The notes below the pieces were generated by a model, which did no database searches, had not been told where the DNA came from, and was given only the letters and a program-made list of their open reading frames with translations. Positions 7,007 to 15,621 of a DNA stretch of 56,547 nt are shown here, one piece after another. Within the stretch, counting starts at the first letter, position 1; every line of letters begins with the position of its first letter. The stretch lies in contig JAQXIY010000090.1 of NCBI GenBank assembly GCA_029008035.1, positions 1-56,547 on the forward strand, given 5' to 3'. The DNA comes from Lachnospiraceae bacterium (GTDB lineage: Bacteria; Bacillota; Clostridia; Lachnospirales; Lachnospiraceae). The translations under genes were made by a program, and so were the position numbers.

Positions 7007-8930
7007 TGCAACTCTCCTCTAATCCTTCTATCTTCTCCATCCAGATACTTACGGAAGCGTCCGATGGCATACGCAAATCTCCTCTCGGGGAAAGGCTTAC
7101 CGTTCCAACCTTCGGCCCATCCGGCAGGCAAGAACGTTTGAACTGCTGAGAAAAGAAACGACGATAAAATGTCTTAAGCCATTTTAAAATGGTTGTATCA
7201 TCATATTCCCCCGCAAATGCAATCTTTGCCAGTCGATATATCTTGGTAGGCTCACAGCCATAACGCATCAAATAATATAAGAAGAAATCATGAAGTTCAT
7301 ATGGTCCCACCAACTCCTCTGTTTTCTGGGAAATCTTGCCATCCTCCGGAGGAAGTAATTCCGGAGATACCGGTGTATCCAAAACATCATAAAGAACCTC
7401 TGAGAGCGTCCCATCACAACAATGGCTGGCGTAGTATTGAACCAGATGGCGAACCAGAGTCTTTGGAACTGAGACATTTACTCCGTACATTGACATATGG
7501 TCACCATTGTAGGTAGCCCATCCCAGAGCCAATTCTGACATGTCCCCGGTACCGATGACAAGACCATTTTCCATATTGGCAATGTCCATAAGAATCTGGG
7601 TGCGCTCCCTTGCCTGAGAGTTTTCATAGGTTACGTCGTGAACCCCCGACGGTTGGCCGATGTCTTCAAAGTGCACTTCCACCGCTTTCTTGATGGAAAT
7701 CTCCCGAAAAGTCACCCCCAACTCCTTAATCATAGACACCGCATTGTTATAGGTGCGATCCGTGGTCCCAAACCCCGGCATAGTTACAGCGATAATACCC
7801 TTTCGGTCCAAATCCAACATATCAAAAGCTCTCACTGTTACCAGAAGTGCAAGTGTGGAATCAAGTCCACCGGATATTCCCACCACAGCCTTACCACAAT
7901 GTGTATGTGCCAGACGCTTCTTTAATCCCATAGACTGAATATCTAAAATCTCTTCACAACGCTTCTCAAGTGTTGCTGCATTGGATGGCACAAATGGTGC
8001 CTTATCCACAAATCTGGTAATGTTTGTCTCTGTCATTTGAAGAGAAAAATCGGTAACAAGATAGCTATCATCCTGTATAACAGAAAATGTGGACATGGTC
8101 TTACGTCTGGCAGTAAGCTTCTTCACATCAATTTCTGTCATGATGCAACCGGTGGAAAAGAGTACACTCTCCTCCAAAAGACTTCCTGCCTCTGCAATGA
8201 TATTATGTCCGGAGTACACCACGTCCTGGGTAGATTCCCCTTCTCCGGCACTGGTATAAAGATATCCACAATAGAGTCTGGCTGACTGCCCCACCACCAA
8301 ATCTCTGCGGTAAGAACTCTTGCCTGTCACTTCATCGCTGGCAGAAAGATTCACCATCACGGTTGCGCCATGCATACAGTGACCGGTACTGGGTGGGCAA
8401 GGGGACCATAAATCCTCGCATATCTCTGCAGCAATCACAAGTTCCGGCATATCCTGGCACCGAAACATCTGTCTGGTTCCCATTGGCACAAAATAATCCT
8501 GCCCCAGCATTACCTCTACCGGTTCTTCCATTCCCGGGGTAAACTGTCTCGCCTCATAAAACTCGGCATACACAGGAAGATGCATCTTCGGAATCAAACC
8601 GAGCACTTCTCCTCTATGAAGCACCGCTGCCACATTATATAACTTGCCATCTAAAACCAGTGGGAGTCCCACGAAAAAGATAGCATCTAACTTCGCAGAA
8701 ACCTCTGCCAAAGTCAGCAATCCATCTTTGGCTCTTCTAAGCAACGTATCCTGATAGAACAGATCACCACAGGTATAGCCGGTGACTGCCAATTCGGGAA
8801 ACACCACAACCTTTGCGCCATGTTCTGTCGCCTCTGTCATATGCATTGCTATTTGATTGACATTGTATGTCACATCTGCCACTCTCACCTGAGGTGTCAC
8901 AGACGCCACCTTAATGAATCCGTCCTTCAT
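6990..8930 (-). CDS. nadE: Glutamine-dependent NAD+ synthetase
   Basis: 646 residues, a two-domain NadE. The N-terminal nitrilase-like glutaminase has the triad Glu46 (FPELAVTG), Lys115 (LIPKMHLP) and Cys171 (AEICEDLWSP). The C-terminal synthetase has the PP-loop SGGLDS at 353-358 and the later motifs GTGDMSELALGW and NVSVPKTL. It makes NAD+ from nicotinate adenine dinucleotide, ATP and glutamine-derived ammonia in the cytoplasm. The SD is AAGGAGAGTAGG. It lies 10 bp downstream of hslO and overlaps the L,D-transpeptidase start, within a four-gene run that begins with the methyltransferase. Confidence 0.96.
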   Translation of the reverse strand: MKDGFIKVASVTPQVRVADVTYNVNQIAMHMTEATEHGAKVVVFPELAVTGYTCGDLFYQDTLLRRAKDGLLTLAEVSAKLDAIFFVGLPLVLDGKLYNVAAVLHRGEVLGLIPKMHLPVYAEFYEARQFTPGMEEPVEVMLGQDYFVPMGTRQMFRCQDMPELVIAAEICEDLWSPCPPSTGHCMHGATVMVNLSASDEVTGKSSYRRDLVVGQSARLYCGYLYTSAGEGESTQDVVYSGHNIIAEAGSLLEESVLFSTGCIMTEIDVKKLTARRKTMSTFSVIQDDSYLVTDFSLQMTETNITRFVDKAPFVPSNAATLEKRCEEILDIQSMGLKKRLAHTHCGKAVVGISGGLDSTLALLVTVRAFDMLDLDRKGIIAVTMPGFGTTDRTYNNAVSMIKELGVTFREISIKKAVEVHFEDIGQPSGVHDVTYENSQARERTQILMDIANMENGLVIGTGDMSELALGWATYNGDHMSMYGVNVSVPKTLVRHLVQYYASHCCDGTLSEVLYDVLDTPVSPELLPPEDGKISQKTEELVGPYELHDFFLYYLMRYGCEPTKIYRLAKIAFAGEYDDTTILKWLKTFYRRFFSQQFKRSCLPDGPKVGTVSLSPRGDLRMPSDASVSIWMEKIEGLEESCNEKTK

Positions 8931-8940
8931 CCTACTCTCC

Positions 8941-9816
8941 TTATTTCTGTTTGCGAAGTTCCACTAATTCTTCTACTGTATAGTTGTATGCCTTATTACA
9001 GAACTGGCATTTCACCTCAACCGGCTTACCCTCTGCAATGATATCCTTCATATCTTCTTCTCCAAGACTGCGAAGACTTCTCTCTACCCGTTCTGCAGAA
9101 CAGTCACAATGAAATCCTGTCTCTGTTGTCTCGTGAATGGTCACTTCAAATCCCTGCAATACCCTCTGCAAAATCTCCTCCGGTGTCATGCCCTCAGACA
9201 GCATGGTGGTTACAGACGGTAAATCCTTAATGTTATTCTCCAGCTGATCAATTACCTCATCCGGGGTAAAAGGCATTAGTTGAATGATAAACCCACCAGC
9301 CTGCGCCACGGTATTATCCTTGTTCATCAGCACGCCCAATCCCACAGAAGAAGGCACCTGCTCACTGGTGGCGAAGTAATATGTCAAATCTTCTGCAATT
9401 TCTCCTGTCTGTAAGGGTACGGTACCCACGTATGGTTCCTTCAGCCCCATATCTTTAATCACACGAAGAATCCCCAAATCTATAGCTCCACCAACATCCA
9501 GTTTTCCCTCTTTGTTTGGTGGCAACATCACATCTGCCACATTGGGAAATCCCTTTACATTGCCCTTGGAATCCGCAGTGACGGTAATCCCCTTCATAGG
9601 GCCGCTTCCCTGAATCTGGAGGGTGAGCATATCATCCTCCCCCTTCATCATAACACCCATCATGGCCGCCGCTGACAACATTCTTCCCAACGCTGCTGTC
9701 ACCACCGGACTGGTGTTGTGATTGTTCTTGGCCTGCTCCACCATATCCTTTGAAGTGATGGCAAAGGCTCGAATGGCATCCTCTGCCGCTGTAGCTCTCA
9801 CAATATAATCTGACAT
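8941..9816 (-). CDS. hslO: Hsp33 redox-regulated holdase chaperone
   Basis: 291 residues, the normal Hsp33 length. The N-terminal substrate-binding domain has the family motif near SPVVTAALGRMLSAAAMMG. The C-terminal zinc switch has Cys237-x-Cys239 (HCDCS) and Cys270-x2-Cys273 (CQFC). Oxidative loss of zinc activates chaperone function in this family. The start codon follows the methyltransferase stop directly (TAAATG), with the SD GGGAAGGAAG, so the genes are translationally coupled. Confidence 0.95.
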   Translation of the reverse strand: MSDYIVRATAAEDAIRAFAITSKDMVEQAKNNHNTSPVVTAALGRMLSAAAMMGVMMKGEDDMLTLQIQGSGPMKGITVTADSKGNVKGFPNVADVMLPPNKEGKLDVGGAIDLGILRVIKDMGLKEPYVGTVPLQTGEIAEDLTYYFATSEQVPSSVGLGVLMNKDNTVAQAGGFIIQLMPFTPDEVIDQLENNIKDLPSVTTMLSEGMTPEEILQRVLQGFEVTIHETTETGFHCDCSAERVERSLRSLGEEDMKDIIAEGKPVEVKCQFCNKAYNYTVEELVELRKQK

Positions 9817-10572
9817 TTATAACGCTTCCTTCCCTTGTTCTTTACATATGATATACATGCGCTCCGTGGTATCACATGTTGGCCCCATGGTATCTACATC
9901 CAAAGCCTCCACAAAGGTCATACCACTTTCGCTGACTGCTTTTAAGATTTCATCCAATGAAAATGCTCTCTGAAAATGTTCTTCTGCGTAGCGAGAGTAA
10001 GTCTCACCGTCTTCATCTGCAATATAAAGGGTCAATTCATACGCATTTATGTGACTCTCTTCGTCATATTCATTTTCCCAGATAAAACTGCCCTGCTCCC
10101 GATTCTCAGCAAATACATTGTCTCCCAAAATCCGGGAATACTTATACTCTGTGTTCACATCAAAGATAAAGATTCCTCCCGGGTCCAGATAATTATTGAC
10201 CAATCGCAGCACCTGGGTCAAATCCTCCGTCGTTGGCAGATAATTCATGGAATCGCAGACACTCACCATGGCTCCCACGGTTCCGTACAGTTCAAACTCC
10301 CGCATATCCTGACAGAGATAGAGGATATCAGCCGGCCCCTGTTCCATGGCAATCCCCAGCATATCATAGGAATTATCGATGCCAATCATATCAAATCCCT
10401 CACGCTGCAACAGACGGGTCATCTTGCCTGTACCACATCCCAACTCTGCCAGCAATCCTTTGGGAATCTGATGCCGTTCCATCAAATCCAACAAATTCCG
10501 GCACCACGTATCATAAGGAACATTATCCATAAAAAGATCATACACCTGGGCAAAACTCTCGTAAGATGCCAT
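9817..10572 (-). CDS. Class I SAM-dependent methyltransferase
   Basis: 251 residues with a Rossmann methyltransferase fold. Motif I is LAELGCGTGKMTRLL (about 41-55), and the acidic residue of motif II is in MIGIDNSYDML. The later FIFDVNTEYKY segment (about 140-150) is typical of small-molecule methyltransferases of the Methyltransf_25 kind. The substrate cannot be inferred. It is the first gene of the run methyltransferase-hslO-nadE-L,D-transpeptidase and has a divergent promoter upstream. The SD is AAGGGGGAAAT. Confidence 0.85.
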   Translation of the reverse strand: MASYESFAQVYDLFMDNVPYDTWCRNLLDLMERHQIPKGLLAELGCGTGKMTRLLQREGFDMIGIDNSYDMLGIAMEQGPADILYLCQDMREFELYGTVGAMVSVCDSMNYLPTTEDLTQVLRLVNNYLDPGGIFIFDVNTEYKYSRILGDNVFAENREQGSFIWENEYDEESHINAYELTLYIADEDGETYSRYAEEHFQRAFSLDEILKAVSESGMTFVEALDVDTMGPTCDTTERMYIICKEQGKEAL

Positions 10573-10599
10573 ATTTCCCCCTTAAAACCAAGTTTTTCC

Positions 10600-10628
10600 T
10601 TATGATATACTACCACATTTACTGTCAA
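10600..10628 (-). promoter_or_regulatory. Promoter of the methyltransferase-hslO-nadE run
   Basis: The minus strand carries a consensus -35 TTGACA (10623-10628). The -10 is less clear: TCATAA at 17-bp spacing or TATCAT at 15 bp. It is divergent from, and next to, the promoter of the plus-strand membrane gene. Confidence 0.5.
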
Positions 10629-10636
10629 ATGCAAAC

Positions 10637-10665
10637 TTGATTATTTCCTCCCCAACACTTATACT
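10637..10665 (+). promoter_or_regulatory. Promoter of the plus-strand membrane protein gene
   Basis: TTGATT, 17 bp, then TATACT, 45 bp upstream of the ATG at 10710. This is a good sigma-A fit. Confidence 0.6.
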
Positions 10666-10709
10666 GAAAGAAAGTTCAAAGGTGCATTTCACCAGACTCA
10701 GGAGACGTT

Positions 10710-11753
10710 ATGACGCAGAATTTTGACCACTATATTAGCCGGCACATACGTGCCTACTACCAACATAAATTAATAGCTCCCTTGATTTACCTGGCACTGC
10801 TTCTTATCATAGCAGTTTTCTACCCGGTTTGGGATATGGTTCTGCCACCTCAGATGGAAAAGGATTGCAGTCTTCCCAAGCAGTATGCAGACAATCAACG
10901 TTATATCTATATGGATTTGGATCATCTGTATTTCACCGGGTATACCAAGCGGTGGTTGGACACCACCATGGGATACTACTATTACACCTCGGTAGGAGAT
11001 GATTGCGTTGTGGTTTTACTCTCACCGGAATCCTGTCAACAGGGACTGCCGGAGATTGAGAATATTTCCATTCGTGCCAAAATCCTCTACCACTCCAACG
11101 CCGTAAACAAACTCTATGACAATTTAGCCAAGGATTTATCCTGGTCTGCCACAGGTATCTCATCCACCATTTCACCTTATATGCTCTCCGAGCCGGATGC
11201 GGTGGATTATCGCACAATACTCTTTCTTGTGGTCTACTTTGCCACAGGGTTTTTTGCACTGTGTTCCGCTGTGATTTATCTGCTATATACCATATGGCCT
11301 CAAATTTCCGTTCCCTGTCAGCGTCTGCGTCACTACGGTAAGCCAAGCGAGATTCTGGCTCAAGCAGAGGAGGAGCTGGCCACTCTGCCTCAGCTTGCAA
11401 CAGAAGATATGTTCATCACGGAGCACTACTTCATCGAGACCTCCAAATATGGTGTAGCCATTGTGCCTATCAATGAGATGATATGGATATACAAATATTC
11501 CACCCTCCACAAATTCTTATGGCACCATTTTAGTATTTCCTACACCTTACACATTACCGCCAACAAGCGACAGTATATCCACTGTCCCAAGAATATCAAA
11601 TCTGACATTGACGGAATCATGGACTACCTGTCAGAGGCAAACCATAATATTCTGGTTGGATTTTCTGAGGAAAATCGCCTAAAGGTAGAGGAGATACAAG
11701 GCGACCTCAAGCCCCTGAAAAAGTTCTGGGCCTTCTTAAGTAAAAAAGTGTAA
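10710..11753 (+). CDS. Two-helix membrane protein of unknown function
   Basis: 347 residues. One transmembrane helix lies near the N-terminus (about 22-45, LIAPLIYLALLLIIAVFYPVW) and a second at about 168-195. They enclose an extracytoplasmic domain of about 125 residues, and a C-terminal cytoplasmic domain of about 150 residues follows. The C-terminal part has a PH-like look (repeated beta strands, VAIVPINEMIWIYKY), but I do not recognise the family with confidence. The SD CAGGAGACGTT supports the ATG at 10710. It is monocistronic, with its own promoter and terminator, and lies opposite in direction to both neighbours. Confidence 0.7.
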   Translation: MTQNFDHYISRHIRAYYQHKLIAPLIYLALLLIIAVFYPVWDMVLPPQMEKDCSLPKQYADNQRYIYMDLDHLYFTGYTKRWLDTTMGYYYYTSVGDDCVVVLLSPESCQQGLPEIENISIRAKILYHSNAVNKLYDNLAKDLSWSATGISSTISPYMLSEPDAVDYRTILFLVVYFATGFFALCSAVIYLLYTIWPQISVPCQRLRHYGKPSEILAQAEEELATLPQLATEDMFITEHYFIETSKYGVAIVPINEMIWIYKYSTLHKFLWHHFSISYTLHITANKRQYIHCPKNIKSDIDGIMDYLSEANHNILVGFSEENRLKVEEIQGDLKPLKKFWAFLSKKV

Positions 11754-11756
11754 AGA

Positions 11757-11795
11757 AAAACTCTGAAAAGATGATGTCATCCTTTCAGAGTTTTG
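11757..11795. terminator. Bidirectional terminator between convergent genes
   Basis: The stem AAACTCTGAAA / TTTCAGAGTTT encloses a nested GATGA / TCATC stem. A-rich sequence lies on one side and TTTTGTTTTG on the other, so it can serve the membrane gene (plus) and the hydrolase gene (minus). Confidence 0.85.
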
Positions 11796-11814
11796 TTTTG
11801 TTATGTAATCTTCG

Positions 11815-12759
11815 TTACATCTTAGATGCAATCCAGTTGTAGATATCCTGATATACCGTCTCTCTGTCAAGCTCGTTTAGAATCTCGTGACGATCTCCCT
11901 CATACAACTTAATAGACAAATCCTGCATACCGGCAGCCTCAAACTTGTCATAAGCCTGCTGCACGCCCTTTCCACAGTTACCAACCGGATCGTCCGCACC
12001 GGATACAAACAGCACCGGCAAGTCCTTCTTCATCTTAGCGATGTTATCCATATTGTTGTCGTATTTGGTAGATTCTACCAATCCGCGATATGCTCCCAAA
12101 GAGAATACGAAGGTACACTTAGGATCGCTGTAATACTTCTTAACAATCTCCACATCCTTGGTCAGCCAACTGTTGTCCGGTGTAGCGCCGGTACAATCAT
12201 AGCGCTTGTATGGGGCACCGTATGTCATGTCTCTCACAAGGGTGCTTCGATGCTTGTCGGAACGGAAAAATGCCAACGTGTTAATCACTGCCAAGCCCAT
12301 ATTGATGGTGAGGGAAGCTTCTGTACCGGTACCCATGATAATGGCTCCGTCCAAATCCTCCATCTCCTTGGCCTTCATGCAAAGGCACTTACGTGTCATA
12401 TAAGAGCCCATGCTGTGTCCCAAAATAAAATATGGCAACTCCGGATACTCTTCCTTTGTCTTCTTATAGTGAGTATAGATGTCCTCTGCCATTACATCGG
12501 AAGGATGCTTCACATGAACAATCCCCCACTCTTCCTCACCGGCCACGGAATCTCCGTGGGCAATGTGGTCGTGTCCCACTACAATAAATCCTTTCGAACA
12601 CATAAACTCTGCAAAATCTGTGTATCTCTCGATATACTCCACCATGCCGTGAACCAACTGTAGAACACCTACCGGCTGTCCTTCCGGCATCCACTTCACA
12701 CAGTGGATATTCGATACCTGATCTGCTGATTTGAATTGATACTCCTGCTTTGTTGCCAT
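11815..12759 (-). CDS. Alpha/beta hydrolase, monoacylglycerol-lipase/lysophospholipase-like
   Basis: 314 residues from the ATG at 12759, preceded by GGGGGGAAGAGAACT; an in-frame upstream ATG at 12789 overlaps the previous gene and has no better SD. The serine hydrolase triad is nucleophile Ser116 in GHSMGS, the acid in SGADDPVGN and the histidine in GDRHEIL near the C-terminus. LVHGMVEYIERY supplies the oxyanion region. The S33/hydrolase_4 layout matches lysophospholipases and monoglyceride lipases (PldB-type). No signal peptide is visible, so it acts in the cytoplasm. It follows the MCP-like gene by 16 bp. Confidence 0.85.
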   Translation of the reverse strand: MATKQEYQFKSADQVSNIHCVKWMPEGQPVGVLQLVHGMVEYIERYTDFAEFMCSKGFIVVGHDHIAHGDSVAGEEEWGIVHVKHPSDVMAEDIYTHYKKTKEEYPELPYFILGHSMGSYMTRKCLCMKAKEMEDLDGAIIMGTGTEASLTINMGLAVINTLAFFRSDKHRSTLVRDMTYGAPYKRYDCTGATPDNSWLTKDVEIVKKYYSDPKCTFVFSLGAYRGLVESTKYDNNMDNIAKMKKDLPVLFVSGADDPVGNCGKGVQQAYDKFEAAGMQDLSIKLYEGDRHEILNELDRETVYQDIYNWIASKM

Positions 12760-12775
12760 AGTTCTCTTCCCCCTA

Positions 12776-13744
12776 TTATGATAAGTCATTGTGAAAATCT
12801 ATTTGTGAAAACATCTGCTTCATATCGCCGATGATCTCTTCCATATGTCCTGTACTGTCTTGTTGTTCCATATAACAAGAACCGATACTCTCCATTTCCT
12901 GCATAATCTGCTCTTGGTGTTGTCTCCCACAAGAGACTGTCTCGGACAATTTCTCATGTCTGTCTGTCAACTCCGTCCACAGACTCTTGAGTGCCTGCAC
13001 ATCCGCCGTCTCCTTCTCACTCTCCCTGACTGCCTCTGCCGCCAACTTGCCCAGAGAAATATTGTTCTCTTTCAAGAGCGCAATAAACTCACGAATCCGC
13101 TTGTCCATCTCCCGATATTCTTCCAGCAACTGCTGCGCCTTGCCCGTCATCTCTTCCGTACGACCGGCAAAATCGCTGGCAAGGGAGCGAATCTCCTCTG
13201 CCGTATGTATGAAAGGAGTGCCCTCTTCTCCCATCCTGCCCGCATCAATGGCCGCCTGTAGCGCCAAGGTGCTGATGGTTCCCTCAAAGGAATGCAGTTG
13301 CTTCATATCCTCTATAAGGCTCTCTACCCCGGTGTGTTCTCTGCCGGAAATCTCCGCCAACGTCTTGGATAAGCCCGTGTAGCGCTTACTCTGTTCCTGC
13401 AGTTGATGCAAAGCTTCCTGCTGTCGCTGAGCGAAGTCAATCCCCCCTGCATATGCACCACATATGACGTCCAACTGTTCCCGGGCAGTTGACATCTGCT
13501 GCTTCACTTCTTCCAGGGTCTCCTGAGCCTTGTCAGCAGTCTCCTTGGTGTCTCTGGCAAAATCCACCACCTTGGTGAGACTTCGGTCCATCTTCGTGGC
13601 ACTCATCCCCAACTGGTCAATCTCCACCTGAGCTTCCGCCACTTTCTCCCGGGTTGTACCTAAAACTCGCACATACTCCTGTGACTGAGCTTTTATCTGA
13701 CTGGCTTGTTCAAGCTGCTGCTTCACTTCTTTGCTATGAAACAT
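12776..13744 (-). CDS. Soluble methyl-accepting-chemotaxis-like signalling protein
   Basis: 322 residues from the ATG at 13744, which has GGAGGG 10 nt upstream. It is entirely helical with no transmembrane helix, HAMP or PAS domain. The tip of the receptor hairpin is recognisable but degenerate: FEGTISTLALQAAIDAGRMG followed by EEIRSLASDFAGRTEEM, where normal receptors have NLLALNAAIEAARAGE and VAxEVRxLA. It could bind CheA/CheW weakly or act as a structural homologue. No che genes adjoin it, although a CheY-like protein is encoded at 20217-20570. The C-terminal part contains further coiled coil with no clear methylation site. Confidence 0.7.
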   Translation of the reverse strand: MFHSKEVKQQLEQASQIKAQSQEYVRVLGTTREKVAEAQVEIDQLGMSATKMDRSLTKVVDFARDTKETADKAQETLEEVKQQMSTAREQLDVICGAYAGGIDFAQRQQEALHQLQEQSKRYTGLSKTLAEISGREHTGVESLIEDMKQLHSFEGTISTLALQAAIDAGRMGEEGTPFIHTAEEIRSLASDFAGRTEEMTGKAQQLLEEYREMDKRIREFIALLKENNISLGKLAAEAVRESEKETADVQALKSLWTELTDRHEKLSETVSCGRQHQEQIMQEMESIGSCYMEQQDSTGHMEEIIGDMKQMFSQIDFHNDLS

Positions 13745-13829
13745 GTCAGCACATCCCTCCATTCTACACTTACACATTCTGACAAAAGAGCATCTATCCC
13801 CCTCTCGTCTCGGCAAGTGTACACCAATT

Positions 13830-13858
13830 ATTTTACATTTTTTTGTAATATTATGCAA
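13830..13858 (-). promoter_or_regulatory. Promoter of the MCP-like gene
   Basis: TTGCAT, 17 bp, TAAAAT on the minus strand, about 85 bp upstream of the chosen start, in the 143-bp gap after recJ. Confidence 0.5.
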
Positions 13859-13887
13859 TCATTGATGTAAAATTTAAGAGAAATGTC

Positions 13888-15606
13888 TCACACACAAATA
13901 TCAGTGACGACAATCTGTATCTTATCTCTGCCTCGGAAGGTGTTCACCTGGGGATAGTATGTAATGGTAAGCAGGTGGGACTTCTCCAAACACTCCTGTA
14001 GCAGTTCCGGTGTTCCAAAATACAGCGCCTCCACCGGATAGCCATCCTCTCCTCTTGCTGTCCCCTTATAAAACTGCCCCTGTTTGCCTATGGGCTTCAT
14101 TTCCAGCAACTCCACATTCTTCTGCGCAAACACCGGCTTACTGTTTCCATTGCCAAAGGGTTCCAGCAAATCCAATTGACGAATTCTCTCAACCGTGAGA
14201 TAGGAAAACGGCATGGCCGCATCAATGTGGACCACTCGCTGTAAGTCCTCTTCCTCAAGTTTGACATTATCATTTATACTTCGTCGAAATCTCTCCAGGT
14301 TATCCTTTGTCATTGACAATCCCGCCGCCATAGGGTGCCCACCAAATTTTGTAAACAACTCCCCACACTTGCACATTTCCTCGTACATGGAAAAGGCTTC
14401 CACAGAGCGGCCGGAGCCCTTCAGTCCCTCCTCTTGGGCACTGTCCACCAGAACAAAGGTGGGCTTTTCATATCTCTCACGAATCCGTCCCGCAACGATT
14501 CCCGCAATGCTTTCATGCACGTTTGGCAGGTAAATCACCAACACCTTGTCATTGTTGAGGTTATCTTCAACAATGCTAATCGCCGCCTGTACCCCTTGTT
14601 CTGTCATGACTTTTCGCTCTTCATTGAGAGACACCAACTGTTCTGCCAAGGCTGCTGCTCTTAAGGGATTTTGTTCCTCCAACAATTCCAGTGATTTGGT
14701 GGCAGAGTCCAATCGACCACTGGCATTGATGCAAGGCCCCAAAACAAAGCCGATGTGATAAGCTCCCAGCATCTTTCCCTCCAAGCCACATCGTTTGATG
14801 AGGGTTTGCATCCCCAGATTGCGTGTATGTTGCAATTGTTTCAGTCCCAAAGAGACGATGGCACGGTTCTCCCCCTGCAACTCCATCACATCCCCCACTG
14901 TGGCAAAGGCAGCATTCTCCAAAAAAACATCTCCATCCCGCCTTGGAATATCCATGGCTGCATAGAGTTGTTGTATTACCTTCCAGGCCACCGCAGCACC
15001 GCACAAACCCTTAAATGGGTAGGCACAATTCACCTGCTTGGGATTGACGATAGCATCTGCCGCAGGGAGCAAATATCTGCGTTCCTCTCCCTCCATCTCA
15101 AAGGGAATCTCGTGATGATCTGTGATAATCACTGTAAGCCCCGCCTCTTTTGCCAAGGCAACGGCTTCTCTGGCGGCAATACCATTATCACAGGTAATCA
15201 CCACCTCCACTCCATCTGCAATGCAGTCCTCTATCATAGACATATTCACACCATACCCCTCCGTGATGCGATGGGGTATTCCATAGCTTGCCTTTGCTCC
15301 GCAATGCAAAAGTCCCTGATGCAAAATGTAAGTAGCTTGTACGCCATCGATGTCATAATCTCCGATGATGCGAATACACTTTCCCCCATAAATGGCTTCC
15401 TTTAATAAGGACACAGCTTTCGCCATGTCCTTCATTTTGCTTCCATCCTCTAATTGCTCCGGAGAGGGGTGTAAAAAGCGTTGCATTTCCTCTACACTTT
15501 GCAGCCCTCTATTCACAAGAATGCGAGTCACCACCTGGTCTACTCCCAGTCGTTCTCCCATCTCTTTAAAATCTGCTTTCTTTTGGTACTCTAACCATTT
15601 TGCCAT
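13888..15606 (-). CDS. recJ: Single-stranded-DNA-specific 5'-3' exonuclease RecJ
   Basis: 572 residues. DHH/DHHA1 phosphoesterase core: motif I GDYDIDGVQ with acids at residues 83-88, motif III DHH at 163-165, an NPKQ motif and the DHHA1 signature GSGRSVEAFSM plus GGHPMAAG. A C-terminal OB-fold-like domain (about 455-572) matches the RecJ_OB region. It degrades single-stranded DNA during recombination and mismatch repair and needs Mn2+ or Mg2+. The SD is AAAGAGGAAGAACC. It lies 15 bp downstream of the SpoIID-like gene and may be partly cotranscribed with it. Confidence 0.94.
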   Translation of the reverse strand: MAKWLEYQKKADFKEMGERLGVDQVVTRILVNRGLQSVEEMQRFLHPSPEQLEDGSKMKDMAKAVSLLKEAIYGGKCIRIIGDYDIDGVQATYILHQGLLHCGAKASYGIPHRITEGYGVNMSMIEDCIADGVEVVITCDNGIAAREAVALAKEAGLTVIITDHHEIPFEMEGEERRYLLPAADAIVNPKQVNCAYPFKGLCGAAVAWKVIQQLYAAMDIPRRDGDVFLENAAFATVGDVMELQGENRAIVSLGLKQLQHTRNLGMQTLIKRCGLEGKMLGAYHIGFVLGPCINASGRLDSATKSLELLEEQNPLRAAALAEQLVSLNEERKVMTEQGVQAAISIVEDNLNNDKVLVIYLPNVHESIAGIVAGRIRERYEKPTFVLVDSAQEEGLKGSGRSVEAFSMYEEMCKCGELFTKFGGHPMAAGLSMTKDNLERFRRSINDNVKLEEEDLQRVVHIDAAMPFSYLTVERIRQLDLLEPFGNGNSKPVFAQKNVELLEMKPIGKQGQFYKGTARGEDGYPVEALYFGTPELLQECLEKSHLLTITYYPQVNTFRGRDKIQIVVTDICV

Positions 15607-15621
15607 GGTTCTTCCTCTTTT

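Noticed and set aside
11887-12663. Plus-strand frame of 258 codons opposite the alpha/beta hydrolase
   Set aside because: Shadow of a gene with complete catalytic motifs; no SD.
13760-13835. Sigma-D (motility) promoter before the receptor-like gene
   Set aside because: TAAA and GCCGAGA are present but 17 bp apart, longer than the 14-16 bp usual for sigma-D; the sigma-A type match at 13830-13858 is better.
14755-15405. Long plus-strand frame (216 codons) opposite recJ
   Set aside because: Antisense shadow of a well-conserved recJ frame; no SD and no recognisable protein features.
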